From the NCBI GenBank assembly GCA_964615375.1, contig CAZTOW010000019.1:62001-126000 (forward strand): a DNA stretch of 64,000 bases, given 5' to 3'. A program made the translations under genes and the position numbers. The notes under the pieces were generated by a model that was not told the origin of the DNA, did no database searches, and saw only the letters and a list, made by a program, of their open reading frames with translations. How positions within the stretch are numbered: position 1 is the stretch's first letter; each line of letters opens with the position of its first letter. Source of the DNA: CAZKWG01 sp964615375. GTDB lineage: Bacteria > Myxococcota_A > UBA796 > CAZKWG01. Positions 24,396-31,391 of the stretch are shown piece after piece.

Positions 24396-25526
24396 TCAGC
24401 TCCTCCGCCTGGCGCGGATTCGGTCCAGGGATGTTCGGTCGCTCGCGTCCTCGTGCCTGCGTCCGACCTCGCGGCGCAGGTTGTCGACGTCCTTGCGTTT
24501 GTCCTCGACAGCCTCGCGACGCTTCTGGACGCGCTCGCGAATGCTCTCGACGTTCTTATGGTCCTCCTCGACCTCCTCCCGGCGTCGGGCGGCGTCCTCC
24601 CGGAGCTTCTCCAGGCGCTGCTGCTGACGTTCCCGGGCGGTCAGGAGGCGATCTTCCTCCTCTTTGCGCGCCATCGCGCGCTCGCGCTGACGACGGCGCT
24701 TGTCATCGAGCTGCTTGTCGGTGGGCGCCTCCGGGCTGCGCACCAGGAGCCGGGACTTCCCGTTGGCCGCGCCCATGACGCGGCGCTTGAGCACGGGCAG
24801 CACCTCGCGCTCCAGCTTGCGTTGGACGCCCTCTCGCCCGCCCATGACCATCGCCAGGGGCGAGCTGAGGCGCTCGCTGGCCTTGCGACGGTCGATGGCG
24901 CTGAGCGTCATGGCGGCGCTGTTGCCCGCGGGCCCCTTCGCGGCGGGCCCCTTCGCGGCGGGTCCCTTGGCGAAGGGAGCCCGCCCCTGGTCGTCGATCT
25001 TCAGCACCTGCGTGAGGCGCTCGGCGGCGCGCTCGCGGACGCGGTCCTTGAGGCGCTTCTTCACGCGCTCCTGCAGGCGGCCCTCGCGGACCTCCGTGAT
25101 GGTCTTCTCGAAGTCGAGGCGCGCGTCGCGGCGCTCCAGCGCGGCGCCCTGCAGGCGCTCGCGGCGCGCGCGGTCCTCCCGCTCCTCCCGGATGCGCTCC
25201 CGGAGGGGGCGGGGCTCGAGCTTCATCGGCTGGACGCGACGGGTCGGACGGACCGGATCCTCGGGGATGGGGGCCCCGAACATCTGGTCGAAGCGCGGAT
25301 CGTCGGAGCTGGCGGGCGCGCCGCCCAGGAGGCGGCTCATCTTCTGCTCCAGGCTGGCGCGCTTCGCCAGCAGCTCCTTGAGCTGAGGGATGGACTGCGC
25401 CGCGTCTTCCAGCGTCGCGATCCCCGCCTTGCGCAGGAGCTCGTCCTCAGAGGGTGGGGGGCGCCCCTCCTCCGCGGCCTCGTCGAGCTCCTCCTCGATG
25501 ACGTCCTGCCAGCTCGTCCAGTCCAT
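24396..25526 (-). CDS. highly charged coiled-coil protein of the novel operon
   Basis: Encodes 376 residues, start supported by GGAGG. Composition is dominated by Arg, Glu, Lys and Asp with long predicted helices, especially residues ~100-170 and 285-370 (REERERL/RRRE-type heptads). A three-fold 15-base repeat encodes AKGPAAKGPAAKGPAG in the middle. The N-terminus (WTSWQDVIEEELDEAAEEG, ELLRKAGIATLEDAAQSIPQLKELLAKRASLEQKMSRLLGG) is more globular. It has no signal or membrane segment. A scaffold, tether or length-determining role in an assembly built by its neighbours is conceivable but not shown. Confidence 0.7.
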   Translation of the reverse strand: MDWTSWQDVIEEELDEAAEEGRPPPSEDELLRKAGIATLEDAAQSIPQLKELLAKRASLEQKMSRLLGGAPASSDDPRFDQMFGAPIPEDPVRPTRRVQPMKLEPRPLRERIREEREDRARRERLQGAALERRDARLDFEKTITEVREGRLQERVKKRLKDRVRERAAERLTQVLKIDDQGRAPFAKGPAAKGPAAKGPAGNSAAMTLSAIDRRKASERLSSPLAMVMGGREGVQRKLEREVLPVLKRRVMGAANGKSRLLVRSPEAPTDKQLDDKRRRQRERAMARKEEEDRLLTARERQQQRLEKLREDAARRREEVEEDHKNVESIRERVQKRREAVEDKRKDVDNLRREVGRRHEDASDRTSLDRIRARRRS

Positions 25527-25569
25527 CGCGTCCTCCGACCCCTGGGCTCAGCGCCGGGGCCTCAGGGGC

Positions 25570-26139
25570 CTAGGGCGCCTCGGGCTCGCCGTCCTGCTCC
25601 ATGAGCCTGCGGATGCGCTCCTCCAGCACCGCCGGCGCCGGGACCGGCACCAGCTTGGTCCGCATCAGGCTGCTGCCCTCCGCGGAGTACTGGAACTTGT
25701 TGGAGTAGCTCCCGTTGACCGAGCTGACGCTCATGTTGCGTCCCTGGCGACTCAGCCCCATGATCCCGGCGATGCTCGGGGTCGTGATGTTGGCGTTGCG
25801 CGTGGTCGAGGTGTTGCTGACCTCGCTGCGGACGCTGATCGCCATCTTGATCTCGATGATCGTCTCCACGAACTGGTAGAAGGTGGGCGTGAAGCCCAGC
25901 TCCAGCAGCGTGTACTGATCGTCACCGAAGTCGATGAGCGGGGTCGACTCGTCCTGCTGATCCGAGCCGCTGTCGTCCGTGTACTGGATCTGCCCCGCCA
26001 TCATCTGGGCGATGCGCATCCCGACCATGTCGAGCTCGAGCTGCGCTTCGGCGATGGCCAGGCCCATGTTGCGGATCATCTCCGCGAACGGGACGTTCAG
26101 CAGCTCCTGACCGATACTGACACCGGTAGGTACTGGCAT
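25570..26139 (-). CDS. AIAEAQ/TFY/VPAPA family paralogue (189 residues)
   Basis: One of four clear paralogues in this operon. The conserved plan is: N-terminal helix LLNVPFAEMIRNMGLAIAEAQLELD; a variable acidic loop; the aromatic segment LLELGFTPTFYQFVETIIEIKMAISV; a Thr/Asn/Ser-rich region; and a closing unit SSVNGSYSNKFQYSAEGSSLMRTKLVPVPAPAVLEERI. No signal peptide, membrane helix or catalytic motif is visible. The N-terminal helix and the closing VPAP segment are reminiscent of DUF2589 proteins, but this was not testable here. Closest to the neighbour at 26195-26731 (shared QFV-TIIE and SYSNKF/TYQSKY patterns), so these two look like a recent duplication. Confidence 0.72.
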   Translation of the reverse strand: MPVPTGVSIGQELLNVPFAEMIRNMGLAIAEAQLELDMVGMRIAQMMAGQIQYTDDSGSDQQDESTPLIDFGDDQYTLLELGFTPTFYQFVETIIEIKMAISVRSEVSNTSTTRNANITTPSIAGIMGLSRQGRNMSVSSVNGSYSNKFQYSAEGSSLMRTKLVPVPAPAVLEERIRRLMEQDGEPEAP

Positions 26140-26194
26140 GTTGACTTCCGTTTAGGTTGGATTGTGGTGGATCCGGTTCGTCGAGGCTCGCCTG

Positions 26195-26731
26195 TCAGGG
26201 CGTGGAGCTCACGGTGGGGCCCGCCTCAGCCAGCGCGCGGATCCGCTCCTCGAAGAGGGCGGGCGGCGGCACCGGGGCCAGCTTGGTCCGGAGCAGGCTG
26301 CTGCCCTCGGCCGTGTAGCTGTACTTGGACTGGTAGGTGCCGTCCACGGTGCTGCTGGAGATCTGGAGCCCGCGGCCCTTGCCCACGCGGACGTTGGTGG
26401 TGGTGCTCTTGTAGGAGCCCTTGTCCTCCCGCTCGTAGGTGCACTTGATCGCGAGGCGGACCTCGATGATCGTGTCCACGAACTGGTAGAAGGTCGGCGC
26501 GAAGCCGAGCTCCAACATGCTGTAGTCCTCGCCGCCGATCTGCACGAGCCCGACGGGCTGGGGATCGCCGTTGTCGTCGTCCGCCGTCTGCGTGCCGCTC
26601 ATCATCATCGCCGTCTCACAGGCGGCGGCGTCCAACGCCACCTGCGCGTCGGCGATGGCGAAGGCCATCTGGCGGATCATGTCCCCCATCGGGACGTTGA
26701 GGAGGTCCTGGCCGATCTGTCCAAGAGACAT
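26195..26731 (-). CDS. AIAEAQ/TFY/VPAPA family paralogue (178 residues)
   Basis: Same plan as the adjacent gene: LLNVPMGDMIRQMAFAIADAQVALD, then MLELGFAPTFYQFVDTIIEVRLAIKC, then STVDGTYQSKYSYTAEGSSLLRTKLAPVPPPALFEERI. The start has AGGGAG upstream. Two cysteines occur (AACETAMMM and IKCTYE), otherwise rare in the family. The segment between the aromatic motif and the closing unit is shorter and Lys/Thr-rich. Function unknown; conservation of the whole set in one operon suggests the paralogues form a hetero-oligomer rather than being redundant. Confidence 0.72.
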   Translation of the reverse strand: MSLGQIGQDLLNVPMGDMIRQMAFAIADAQVALDAAACETAMMMSGTQTADDDNGDPQPVGLVQIGGEDYSMLELGFAPTFYQFVDTIIEVRLAIKCTYEREDKGSYKSTTTNVRVGKGRGLQISSSTVDGTYQSKYSYTAEGSSLLRTKLAPVPPPALFEERIRALAEAGPTVSSTP

Positions 26732-26779
26732 CGTGTCTCCCTGTCGTGTTGGATGTTGAGTCGTGTCCTGAGCGCAGGC

Positions 26780-27250
26780 TCAGGAGTCGTTGTTCATGGA
26801 CTCCGCGACCTCAGAGAGGAGGTCGAGGAAGGCGGCGGGGGCGGGCACCGTCGCCAGCCGGGCGATGACCGAGCTCGATCCGGTAGCCTCGAATGAGAAC
26901 TTTCGGGAGTAGGTCGCGTCCACCGTCGCGGCGAAGCACTTGATGTCCACGCCGAGGCTGGCGGATACGCTCAGGTCCGTCTCTTCGGACATCGTGAACG
27001 CCAGCCGCGCCTCGACCGTGGCCTCAGTGAACGCATAGAAGGTGGGCGTGAACCCGAGCGCGAGCAGGCTCCGGGGGTCGCCCGGCGTCAGCTCCAGGGT
27101 GGTGTCGATGAGCTCCCGCGCGAGCGCGATGCTGGACTGGTCCAGGGCGAGCTGAGCCTCGGCGATGGCGAGACCCAGGCGCTGGACGATGTCCGGCAGC
27201 GGCGCCTGCAGCAGCGTCCGCGGGAGACTGGTGACAGAGGTGCTGGGCAT
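26780..27250 (-). CDS. AIAEAQ/TFY/VPAPA family paralogue, minimal form (156 residues)
   Basis: Shortest member and the best view of the core: LLQAPLPDIVQRLGLAIAEAQLALDQSS, a helix IALARELIDTT, LLALGFTPTFYAFTEATVEARLAFTM, strands SVSASLGVDIKCFAATVDATYSRKFSFEATGSSSVIARLATVPAPAAFLDLL. The alternating pattern of the second half predicts a beta-rich domain. Only three bases separate its start from the stop of the large composite paralogue. No export signal. It has no identifiable enzymatic residues. Confidence 0.72.
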   Translation of the reverse strand: MPSTSVTSLPRTLLQAPLPDIVQRLGLAIAEAQLALDQSSIALARELIDTTLELTPGDPRSLLALGFTPTFYAFTEATVEARLAFTMSEETDLSVSASLGVDIKCFAATVDATYSRKFSFEATGSSSVIARLATVPAPAAFLDLLSEVAESMNNDS

Positions 27251-27253
27251 GAA

Positions 27254-29485
27254 TCACCCCGCGAGGTAGGCCTTGATCTCGTCCAGGAAGTCCGCCGGGG
27301 CCGGGATCGCGACCAACCTCGCCTTGATGCTGGAGTTTCCGCTGATGCTCAGGTCGTACTTCTTCGCGTAGTGGACGTCCACGGACAGCGCGAAGGCCTT
27401 GGCCTGATTCGACGACGAGCTCTTCAGCTCCTTCGTCCCGCCGATCTTCTTCGAGCCCAGCTTGAAGGCGTCGTTCTCGCTGTCCACAGCCAGCGCCGTC
27501 CCCGGCGTCCCGGCGATGGTCACCACGTTGGCCGCCACCGCCGCGCTGACCTCGCCGTCGAGGGCGTCGTTGATGCGCGACGCGAGGTTGCGCGCCGTCG
27601 CGTCGGCGTCGTCGCCCATCGCGAAGGTGTAGTCCGCCCCGTCCGGCACCGAGTCGGGATCGTCCGGGTCGGAGACCGCGAAAACGGCCTTGCCGATGCT
27701 GACGGTGTCCCCGGGCTCGGGGGCCTTGGCGTCCTTGCCCTTGGAGAAGGGCTTGCTGACGCGCAGCGAGCCGCTGGCGGACAGCGAGGTGTTGTTGGCC
27801 GCGTCGCCCTTCTTCGTCGTGGTCAGCGTGAGGTAGACGGTCGCGCCGGAGCCGCTGATGGCCACCGTGGCGTCGCTGGCCACGGCGTTGACGTCCGTGA
27901 GCGAGGTGGAGCCCTCGATGGCCTCGGCCAGGGCCTCGGCGGTGGCCTCGGGGTCTCCGGACGTGATCTCGAACTCGTTCGCCGCGGACGGGGTGGTCCG
28001 CGCCGTGAAGTCCACGTTCGTGGTCCCGGCGGTGATCGTCAGGATATCACCATCCGCGAGGCGCCGCTCGCCCTCGCCCTCCTCGCTGGCGAGCAGATCG
28101 CTCTCCGTCGCCGAGTCCTCGGAGTACTCGATCTCGTCCGCGCCCGAGCCCGCGTCCACGCTCTCGAGCTGGAGGAGGAAGTCGTACTCGAAGTCGTCGA
28201 GGTGGAACTCGACACGCCGACACATCGTGTGGTTGGCGGGGTTCGTGTTGGTGTTGGTGCTGGAGTTGGCGGGGGTCTGGATGTCGTGGCCCGTCGCGTC
28301 CACGGGCTGCTCTTCGCCCTTCGAGTCCGTGTCCAGCCGCGTGCTGGAGACGCCCGCGTCGACGAGCAGGGTCTTGACAGCGTTCGCCCTGGCCTTTCCC
28401 AGGTTGATGTTGTAGCCGTCGTCACCGCTCGGGTCGGCGTGTCCCTCCAGCGTGATCTTCAGCGAGGGCCAGCGCTTCATGAGCTTGACCACGCGCTCGA
28501 TGGCCGCGGCGTTGGCGTTGCCGTGGATCTGGTAGGAGTCGAAGTCGAAGTACACCTTGTCCAGCAGCTCGTTCCCGATCGCGATGACCTCCGCGTCCGA
28601 GATCGTGCTGGTGGTGGTGATCGCGTCCGCCAGATCGTTGGCCGAGGTCTCGACGTCGCCCGAGGTCAGCGTGACGTGGATGTCCGCCCCCGAGTCGAAG
28701 CCGACGCTCTCAGAGCCCAGGGGCGTCCCGCGGGTCAGCGTGTACGCGAACTTCGCGTCGCTCTCCAGGTTCATCCCCACGAGGGCGATGGCGTTCGTGG
28801 CGTCCTCATCCAGCACGGTGATGTTGGTCCGGCTGATCTCGAAGCCCCGCGAGCTCGAGGACGCAGACACGTCCCCATCGCTGACCATCTCGATCTTGAC
28901 CGGGCTCTTGAGGATCGGCTCGCCGTCGTCTTCGAGGGCCTCGAGCGCGTCCGCGAGGAGCTTCGCCGACTTGCTGAGGGTGTCGTCGAGCTCGATGTCG
29001 GAGCCCCCGGGAGGATCGACCAGCTTGACCGTCTGACCCGCCACCTTCACCTGGCCCTCCTCATTCGCCGAGAACTCGAGGGTGGCCGTGGCCGGGCTGG
29101 CCTCGTCCTGGGTGATGGTCAGATCCGTGGTGCCCACGCTGGTGCTGGACGACTCGGCGCTCGAGCTGCTGTTGCTGCTCGCCGAGGCCTCGACGTCCAG
29201 TCCGAACTCCTTCTGGACGCGGAAGCTCATCGAGAGGTTGACCTCGAGGTCCGCGTACTGGAAGTGGTAGAAAGGTGGCGAGAGCCCCAGCTCGATGAGG
29301 GTCTTGTTCAGACCGGGGATGGGCGTGGTCGCGAGCTCCAGCGCCTGTTGGACGCTGTTCTCGTCCAACGCCTTCTGGGCCTCGGCGATCCCCAGCGCCA
29401 TCTCCTTGATGAAGGTGGCGATCTTGAGATCGGCGAGCAGCTCGCCCGGCGTGTAGTCGGCGATGTCGCGGAATGGTGTCGGCAT
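27254..29485 (-). CDS. large composite paralogue: family core split by phage-tail-like repeat modules and an OmpA domain
   Basis: Encodes 743 residues. The family core is at both ends: KIATFIKEMALGIAEAQKALDE with LIELGLSPPFYHFQYADLEVNLSM at the start, and DVHYAKKYDLSISGNSSIKARLVAIPAPADFLDEI at the end. Between them lie several beta-rich modules of the type GDTVxIG...F...TARNLASRIND...VAANVVTIAG, as seen in phage tail and tail-fibre proteins. An OmpA-like domain occurs at ~315-410 (VYFDFDSYQIHGNANAAAIE, GHADPSG, YNINLGKARANAVKTLL). No signal peptide precedes it, although OmpA domains normally act in the periplasm. First of the paralogue genes in the operon. Confidence 0.75.
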   Translation of the reverse strand: MPTPFRDIADYTPGELLADLKIATFIKEMALGIAEAQKALDENSVQQALELATTPIPGLNKTLIELGLSPPFYHFQYADLEVNLSMSFRVQKEFGLDVEASASSNSSSSAESSSTSVGTTDLTITQDEASPATATLEFSANEEGQVKVAGQTVKLVDPPGGSDIELDDTLSKSAKLLADALEALEDDGEPILKSPVKIEMVSDGDVSASSSSRGFEISRTNITVLDEDATNAIALVGMNLESDAKFAYTLTRGTPLGSESVGFDSGADIHVTLTSGDVETSANDLADAITTTSTISDAEVIAIGNELLDKVYFDFDSYQIHGNANAAAIERVVKLMKRWPSLKITLEGHADPSGDDGYNINLGKARANAVKTLLVDAGVSSTRLDTDSKGEEQPVDATGHDIQTPANSSTNTNTNPANHTMCRRVEFHLDDFEYDFLLQLESVDAGSGADEIEYSEDSATESDLLASEEGEGERRLADGDILTITAGTTNVDFTARTTPSAANEFEITSGDPEATAEALAEAIEGSTSLTDVNAVASDATVAISGSGATVYLTLTTTKKGDAANNTSLSASGSLRVSKPFSKGKDAKAPEPGDTVSIGKAVFAVSDPDDPDSVPDGADYTFAMGDDADATARNLASRINDALDGEVSAAVAANVVTIAGTPGTALAVDSENDAFKLGSKKIGGTKELKSSSSNQAKAFALSVDVHYAKKYDLSISGNSSIKARLVAIPAPADFLDEIKAYLAG

Positions 29486-29500
29486 GACTTGTGATGCCCC

Positions 29501-30079
29501 CTATGTTCGCGTGGATTGGGTCCGGGTGGACACGTTCGACTGATCCGGGAGGCGGATCGCGAGCGAAGGGGAGACATTCCCCTTGCGCACCACATAGTAC
29601 CCGCGCCGCTCCTGCTCGAGCTGGAGGCGCCGCGTGTCGATGTGCAACCCGGATCGCAGCCACTGTAACACAACCTGTGTCAGTGGCAGATCAAAACTGT
29701 CCACGCTCGCCAGCGCGAGGGCGCCGATCAGCGCCTCGCGGGCCTCGGCCGTCTTCCCCAGCTTCAGCAGGATGACGCCCTTGCGCTCGTGAATCGAGGC
29801 CAGATCGCGCCGCGCCAGCGGGTTGGCTGGCGGGCTCTGGCGGTAGTGTCGCTCGGCGCGCTCACAGAACTCGAGCACCTCGGCCAGGCTGCCGACGCGC
29901 TCCAGGACCTCCAGCACGCACTGGGTGTAGTGTCGAAAGTAGACCTCGGGGGCGCCCTGGCTCACGGCCATGCGGATCGCCTCCCGGTAGTGGTAGAGCG
30001 CGCGGGCGGTGTCCCCGGACAGCGCGAAGAGCTTGCCCTGCTCGGCGACGCCGACATGTACCGGTTGTTCCATGCTCAT
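29501..30079 (-). CDS. TPR-like helical repeat protein
   Basis: Encodes 192 residues. Helical-hairpin spacing typical of tetratricopeptide repeats is visible: LFALSGDTARALYHYREAIRMA, FRHYTQCVLEVLERVGSLAEVLEFCERAERHY, LASIHERKGVILLKLGKTAEAREALIGALALA. The C-terminal 50 residues are basic and not repeat-like (LEQERRGYYVVRKGNVSPSLAIRLP). TPR proteins usually mediate assembly. The start overlaps the stop of the upstream gene (30076-30079, ATGA), and 15 bases separate its stop from the composite paralogue. It is therefore firmly part of the operon. Confidence 0.75.
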   Translation of the reverse strand: MSMEQPVHVGVAEQGKLFALSGDTARALYHYREAIRMAVSQGAPEVYFRHYTQCVLEVLERVGSLAEVLEFCERAERHYRQSPPANPLARRDLASIHERKGVILLKLGKTAEAREALIGALALASVDSFDLPLTQVVLQWLRSGLHIDTRRLQLEQERRGYYVVRKGNVSPSLAIRLPDQSNVSTRTQSTRT

Positions 30080-31164
30080 CGCAGCTCCAGCTTCACGGTG
30101 GCCCCCGCCGCCTCCAGCTCCGCGCGCATCCAGCGCGCCTTGACCGCGGAGAGCGGGCCCTCGACGCGCAGCGGGAGCCGACGCAGGGCGCGGGCGCGCT
30201 CCTCCTCCTCCGCGCCGGTCAGCGCGGCCAGGAGCCTGCTGGCCAGCCGCAGATCGCGGACCTGGGTGATCAGCAGGTCGAAGCTCTGGAGCGTGCTCAG
30301 GTGGGCCGTCAGCGTCGCTCCGTGCGCGCTCAGCGCCCCGATCCGCGCCTCCAGGTCCGCGTGGCGCACGCCGCCGTGGAGGACGAGGGGCAGGCGGCGC
30401 AGCACCTTGGGCGCCGCGGCGGGCGGCATGCCGGTCTCGCGCACCAGCGCATCGAGGAAGGCCGGGGTCTCTGGCGCGCGCTCCAAGCGCACGTCGAAGC
30501 GCTGAAAGGCCCGATCCAGCAGCTTCAGCGTCGCCCGCTGGTCGAAGCGCTGCCAGATCAGGTCGGCGGTCGGCCGATCCAGACCCGCGGCCATCAAGGC
30601 CCCGGCGGACTCCACCACGACGCCGCGGGACTTGAGCACGCGCTCCATCTCCGTGCGCAGCGGCGCCGGGAGATCCTGCACGAACAGATCGTAGCGGGCC
30701 TCGCGGGCCAGCGAGGCGTCCACCTCGACGTCCAGCCGGGCGAAGCGCCGCCGCAGCGCGTCGACCGTGGCCGCCGAGACGTTGCCCACCAGGGCCGCGG
30801 GGGCGCTCCAGGCGATCTGGGCCGCCGTCGCCCCGTCACAGCCGAGGAAGCTCCCAATCTCCGCGATCACCTCGCGCAGCCGCTGGGGGTCGCGGACGTG
30901 AAGCGCCACGTCCCAGCCCCCGGTCCCCGGCGAGAACGGCTCGTCGGCGGACAGCACCCGGGTCTCCAGGCCGGTCTTCCCCAGCAGCTCGCTGATGCCG
31001 CGCGCGGTGGGCTCGGGCAGGCCGGCGACCAGCACGGAGGGCGCCTGGTAGAGGCGGCGGACGAGGTCCAGCTCGGGGAGATGGAGGCCCTGCTGGAGGG
31101 CCTGGACGACGCGCGGGCTCGCGCTGCCGATCGAGTCGACGACGAGGGTACAGTTCGCGGTCAA
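30076..31164 (-). CDS. protein of tandem ribosomal L7/L12-C-terminal-like repeats, first gene of the novel operon
   Basis: Encodes 362 residues. The start is taken as the TTG at 31162-31164 because a textbook AAGGGAGGT (31172-31180) sits seven bases upstream; the longer frame from 31218 has no such site. The protein consists of four or five units of about 65-70 residues, each ending in a pattern like LVRRLYQAPSVLVAGLPEPTARGISELLGKTGLETRV or LRRLPLRVEGPLSAVKARWMRAELEAAGATVKLEL. This is the layout of the L7/L12 C-terminal domain (K..V...P..L..GL....A......L...GA.V.L). In L7/L12 that fold recruits translation factors; repeats of it in other proteins are presumed protein-binding. No membrane or signal segment. 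Confidence 0.68.
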   Translation of the reverse strand: MTANCTLVVDSIGSASPRVVQALQQGLHLPELDLVRRLYQAPSVLVAGLPEPTARGISELLGKTGLETRVLSADEPFSPGTGGWDVALHVRDPQRLREVIAEIGSFLGCDGATAAQIAWSAPAALVGNVSAATVDALRRRFARLDVEVDASLAREARYDLFVQDLPAPLRTEMERVLKSRGVVVESAGALMAAGLDRPTADLIWQRFDQRATLKLLDRAFQRFDVRLERAPETPAFLDALVRETGMPPAAAPKVLRRLPLVLHGGVRHADLEARIGALSAHGATLTAHLSTLQSFDLLITQVRDLRLASRLLAALTGAEEEERARALRRLPLRVEGPLSAVKARWMRAELEAAGATVKLELR

Positions 31165-31171
31165 GTGATTG

Positions 31172-31236
31172 ACCTCCCTTACGTGAACAGGTGTACCCGG
31201 GGGGCAGATCAAGGTCAAAACAGCCCGGACTGTTTT
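31172..31236 (-). promoter_or_regulatory. leader of the 11-gene operon: ribosome binding site, possible promoter and inverted repeat
   Basis: Reading on the minus strand, the Shine-Dalgarno AAGGGAGGT (31172-31180) precedes a TTG start. Upstream lie TTGACC (31213-31218) and TACACC (31190-31195) with a 17-base spacer; the first is a good -35, the second a weak -10. Overlapping the -35 is an inverted repeat AAAACAG-CCCGGA-CTGTTTT (31217-31236), which is a plausible operator. The promoter call is tentative; the ribosome binding site is strong. Confidence 0.4.
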
Positions 31237-31367
31237 TGTCCGCTACCTGGAAAGACAGGGAGGAGGGCGGAGGATTCAGCCCTCAGGAGAGCGTCCTGGC
31301 GCGAGAGATTCGGCGTTTCAACGTTCTCTGTTACAGTCCCGGCGGGTCACGGATGGTAACAACCGCC

Positions 31368-31384
31368 GTTACAGAGCCTGTAAC
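31368..31384. promoter_or_regulatory. inverted repeat GTTACAG-AGC-CTGTAAC
   Basis: A perfect seven-base inverted repeat with a three-base centre. A further copy of GTTACAG lies at 31330-31336 and GTAAC at 31356-31360. A second small inverted repeat GTCAC...GTGAC occurs at 31391-31407, running into the stop of the membrane-protein gene. The cluster lies 200 bases upstream of the novel operon's start and downstream of the convergently unrelated membrane-protein gene. It could be an operator for the operon or part of a terminator region; there is no clear T tract. Confidence 0.4.
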
Positions 31385-31391
31385 AATTGCG

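Noticed and set aside
29661..29685. Hairpin CACTG...CAGTG within the TPR-like gene as a terminator
   Set aside because: Imperfect stem inside coding sequence with no T tract and genes continuing downstream.
21562..31164. Reading the operon as a contractile injection system or gas-vesicle cluster
   Set aside because: No sheath, tube, baseplate, AAA ATPase or GvpA-like protein was recognised; only tail-like modules in one protein.
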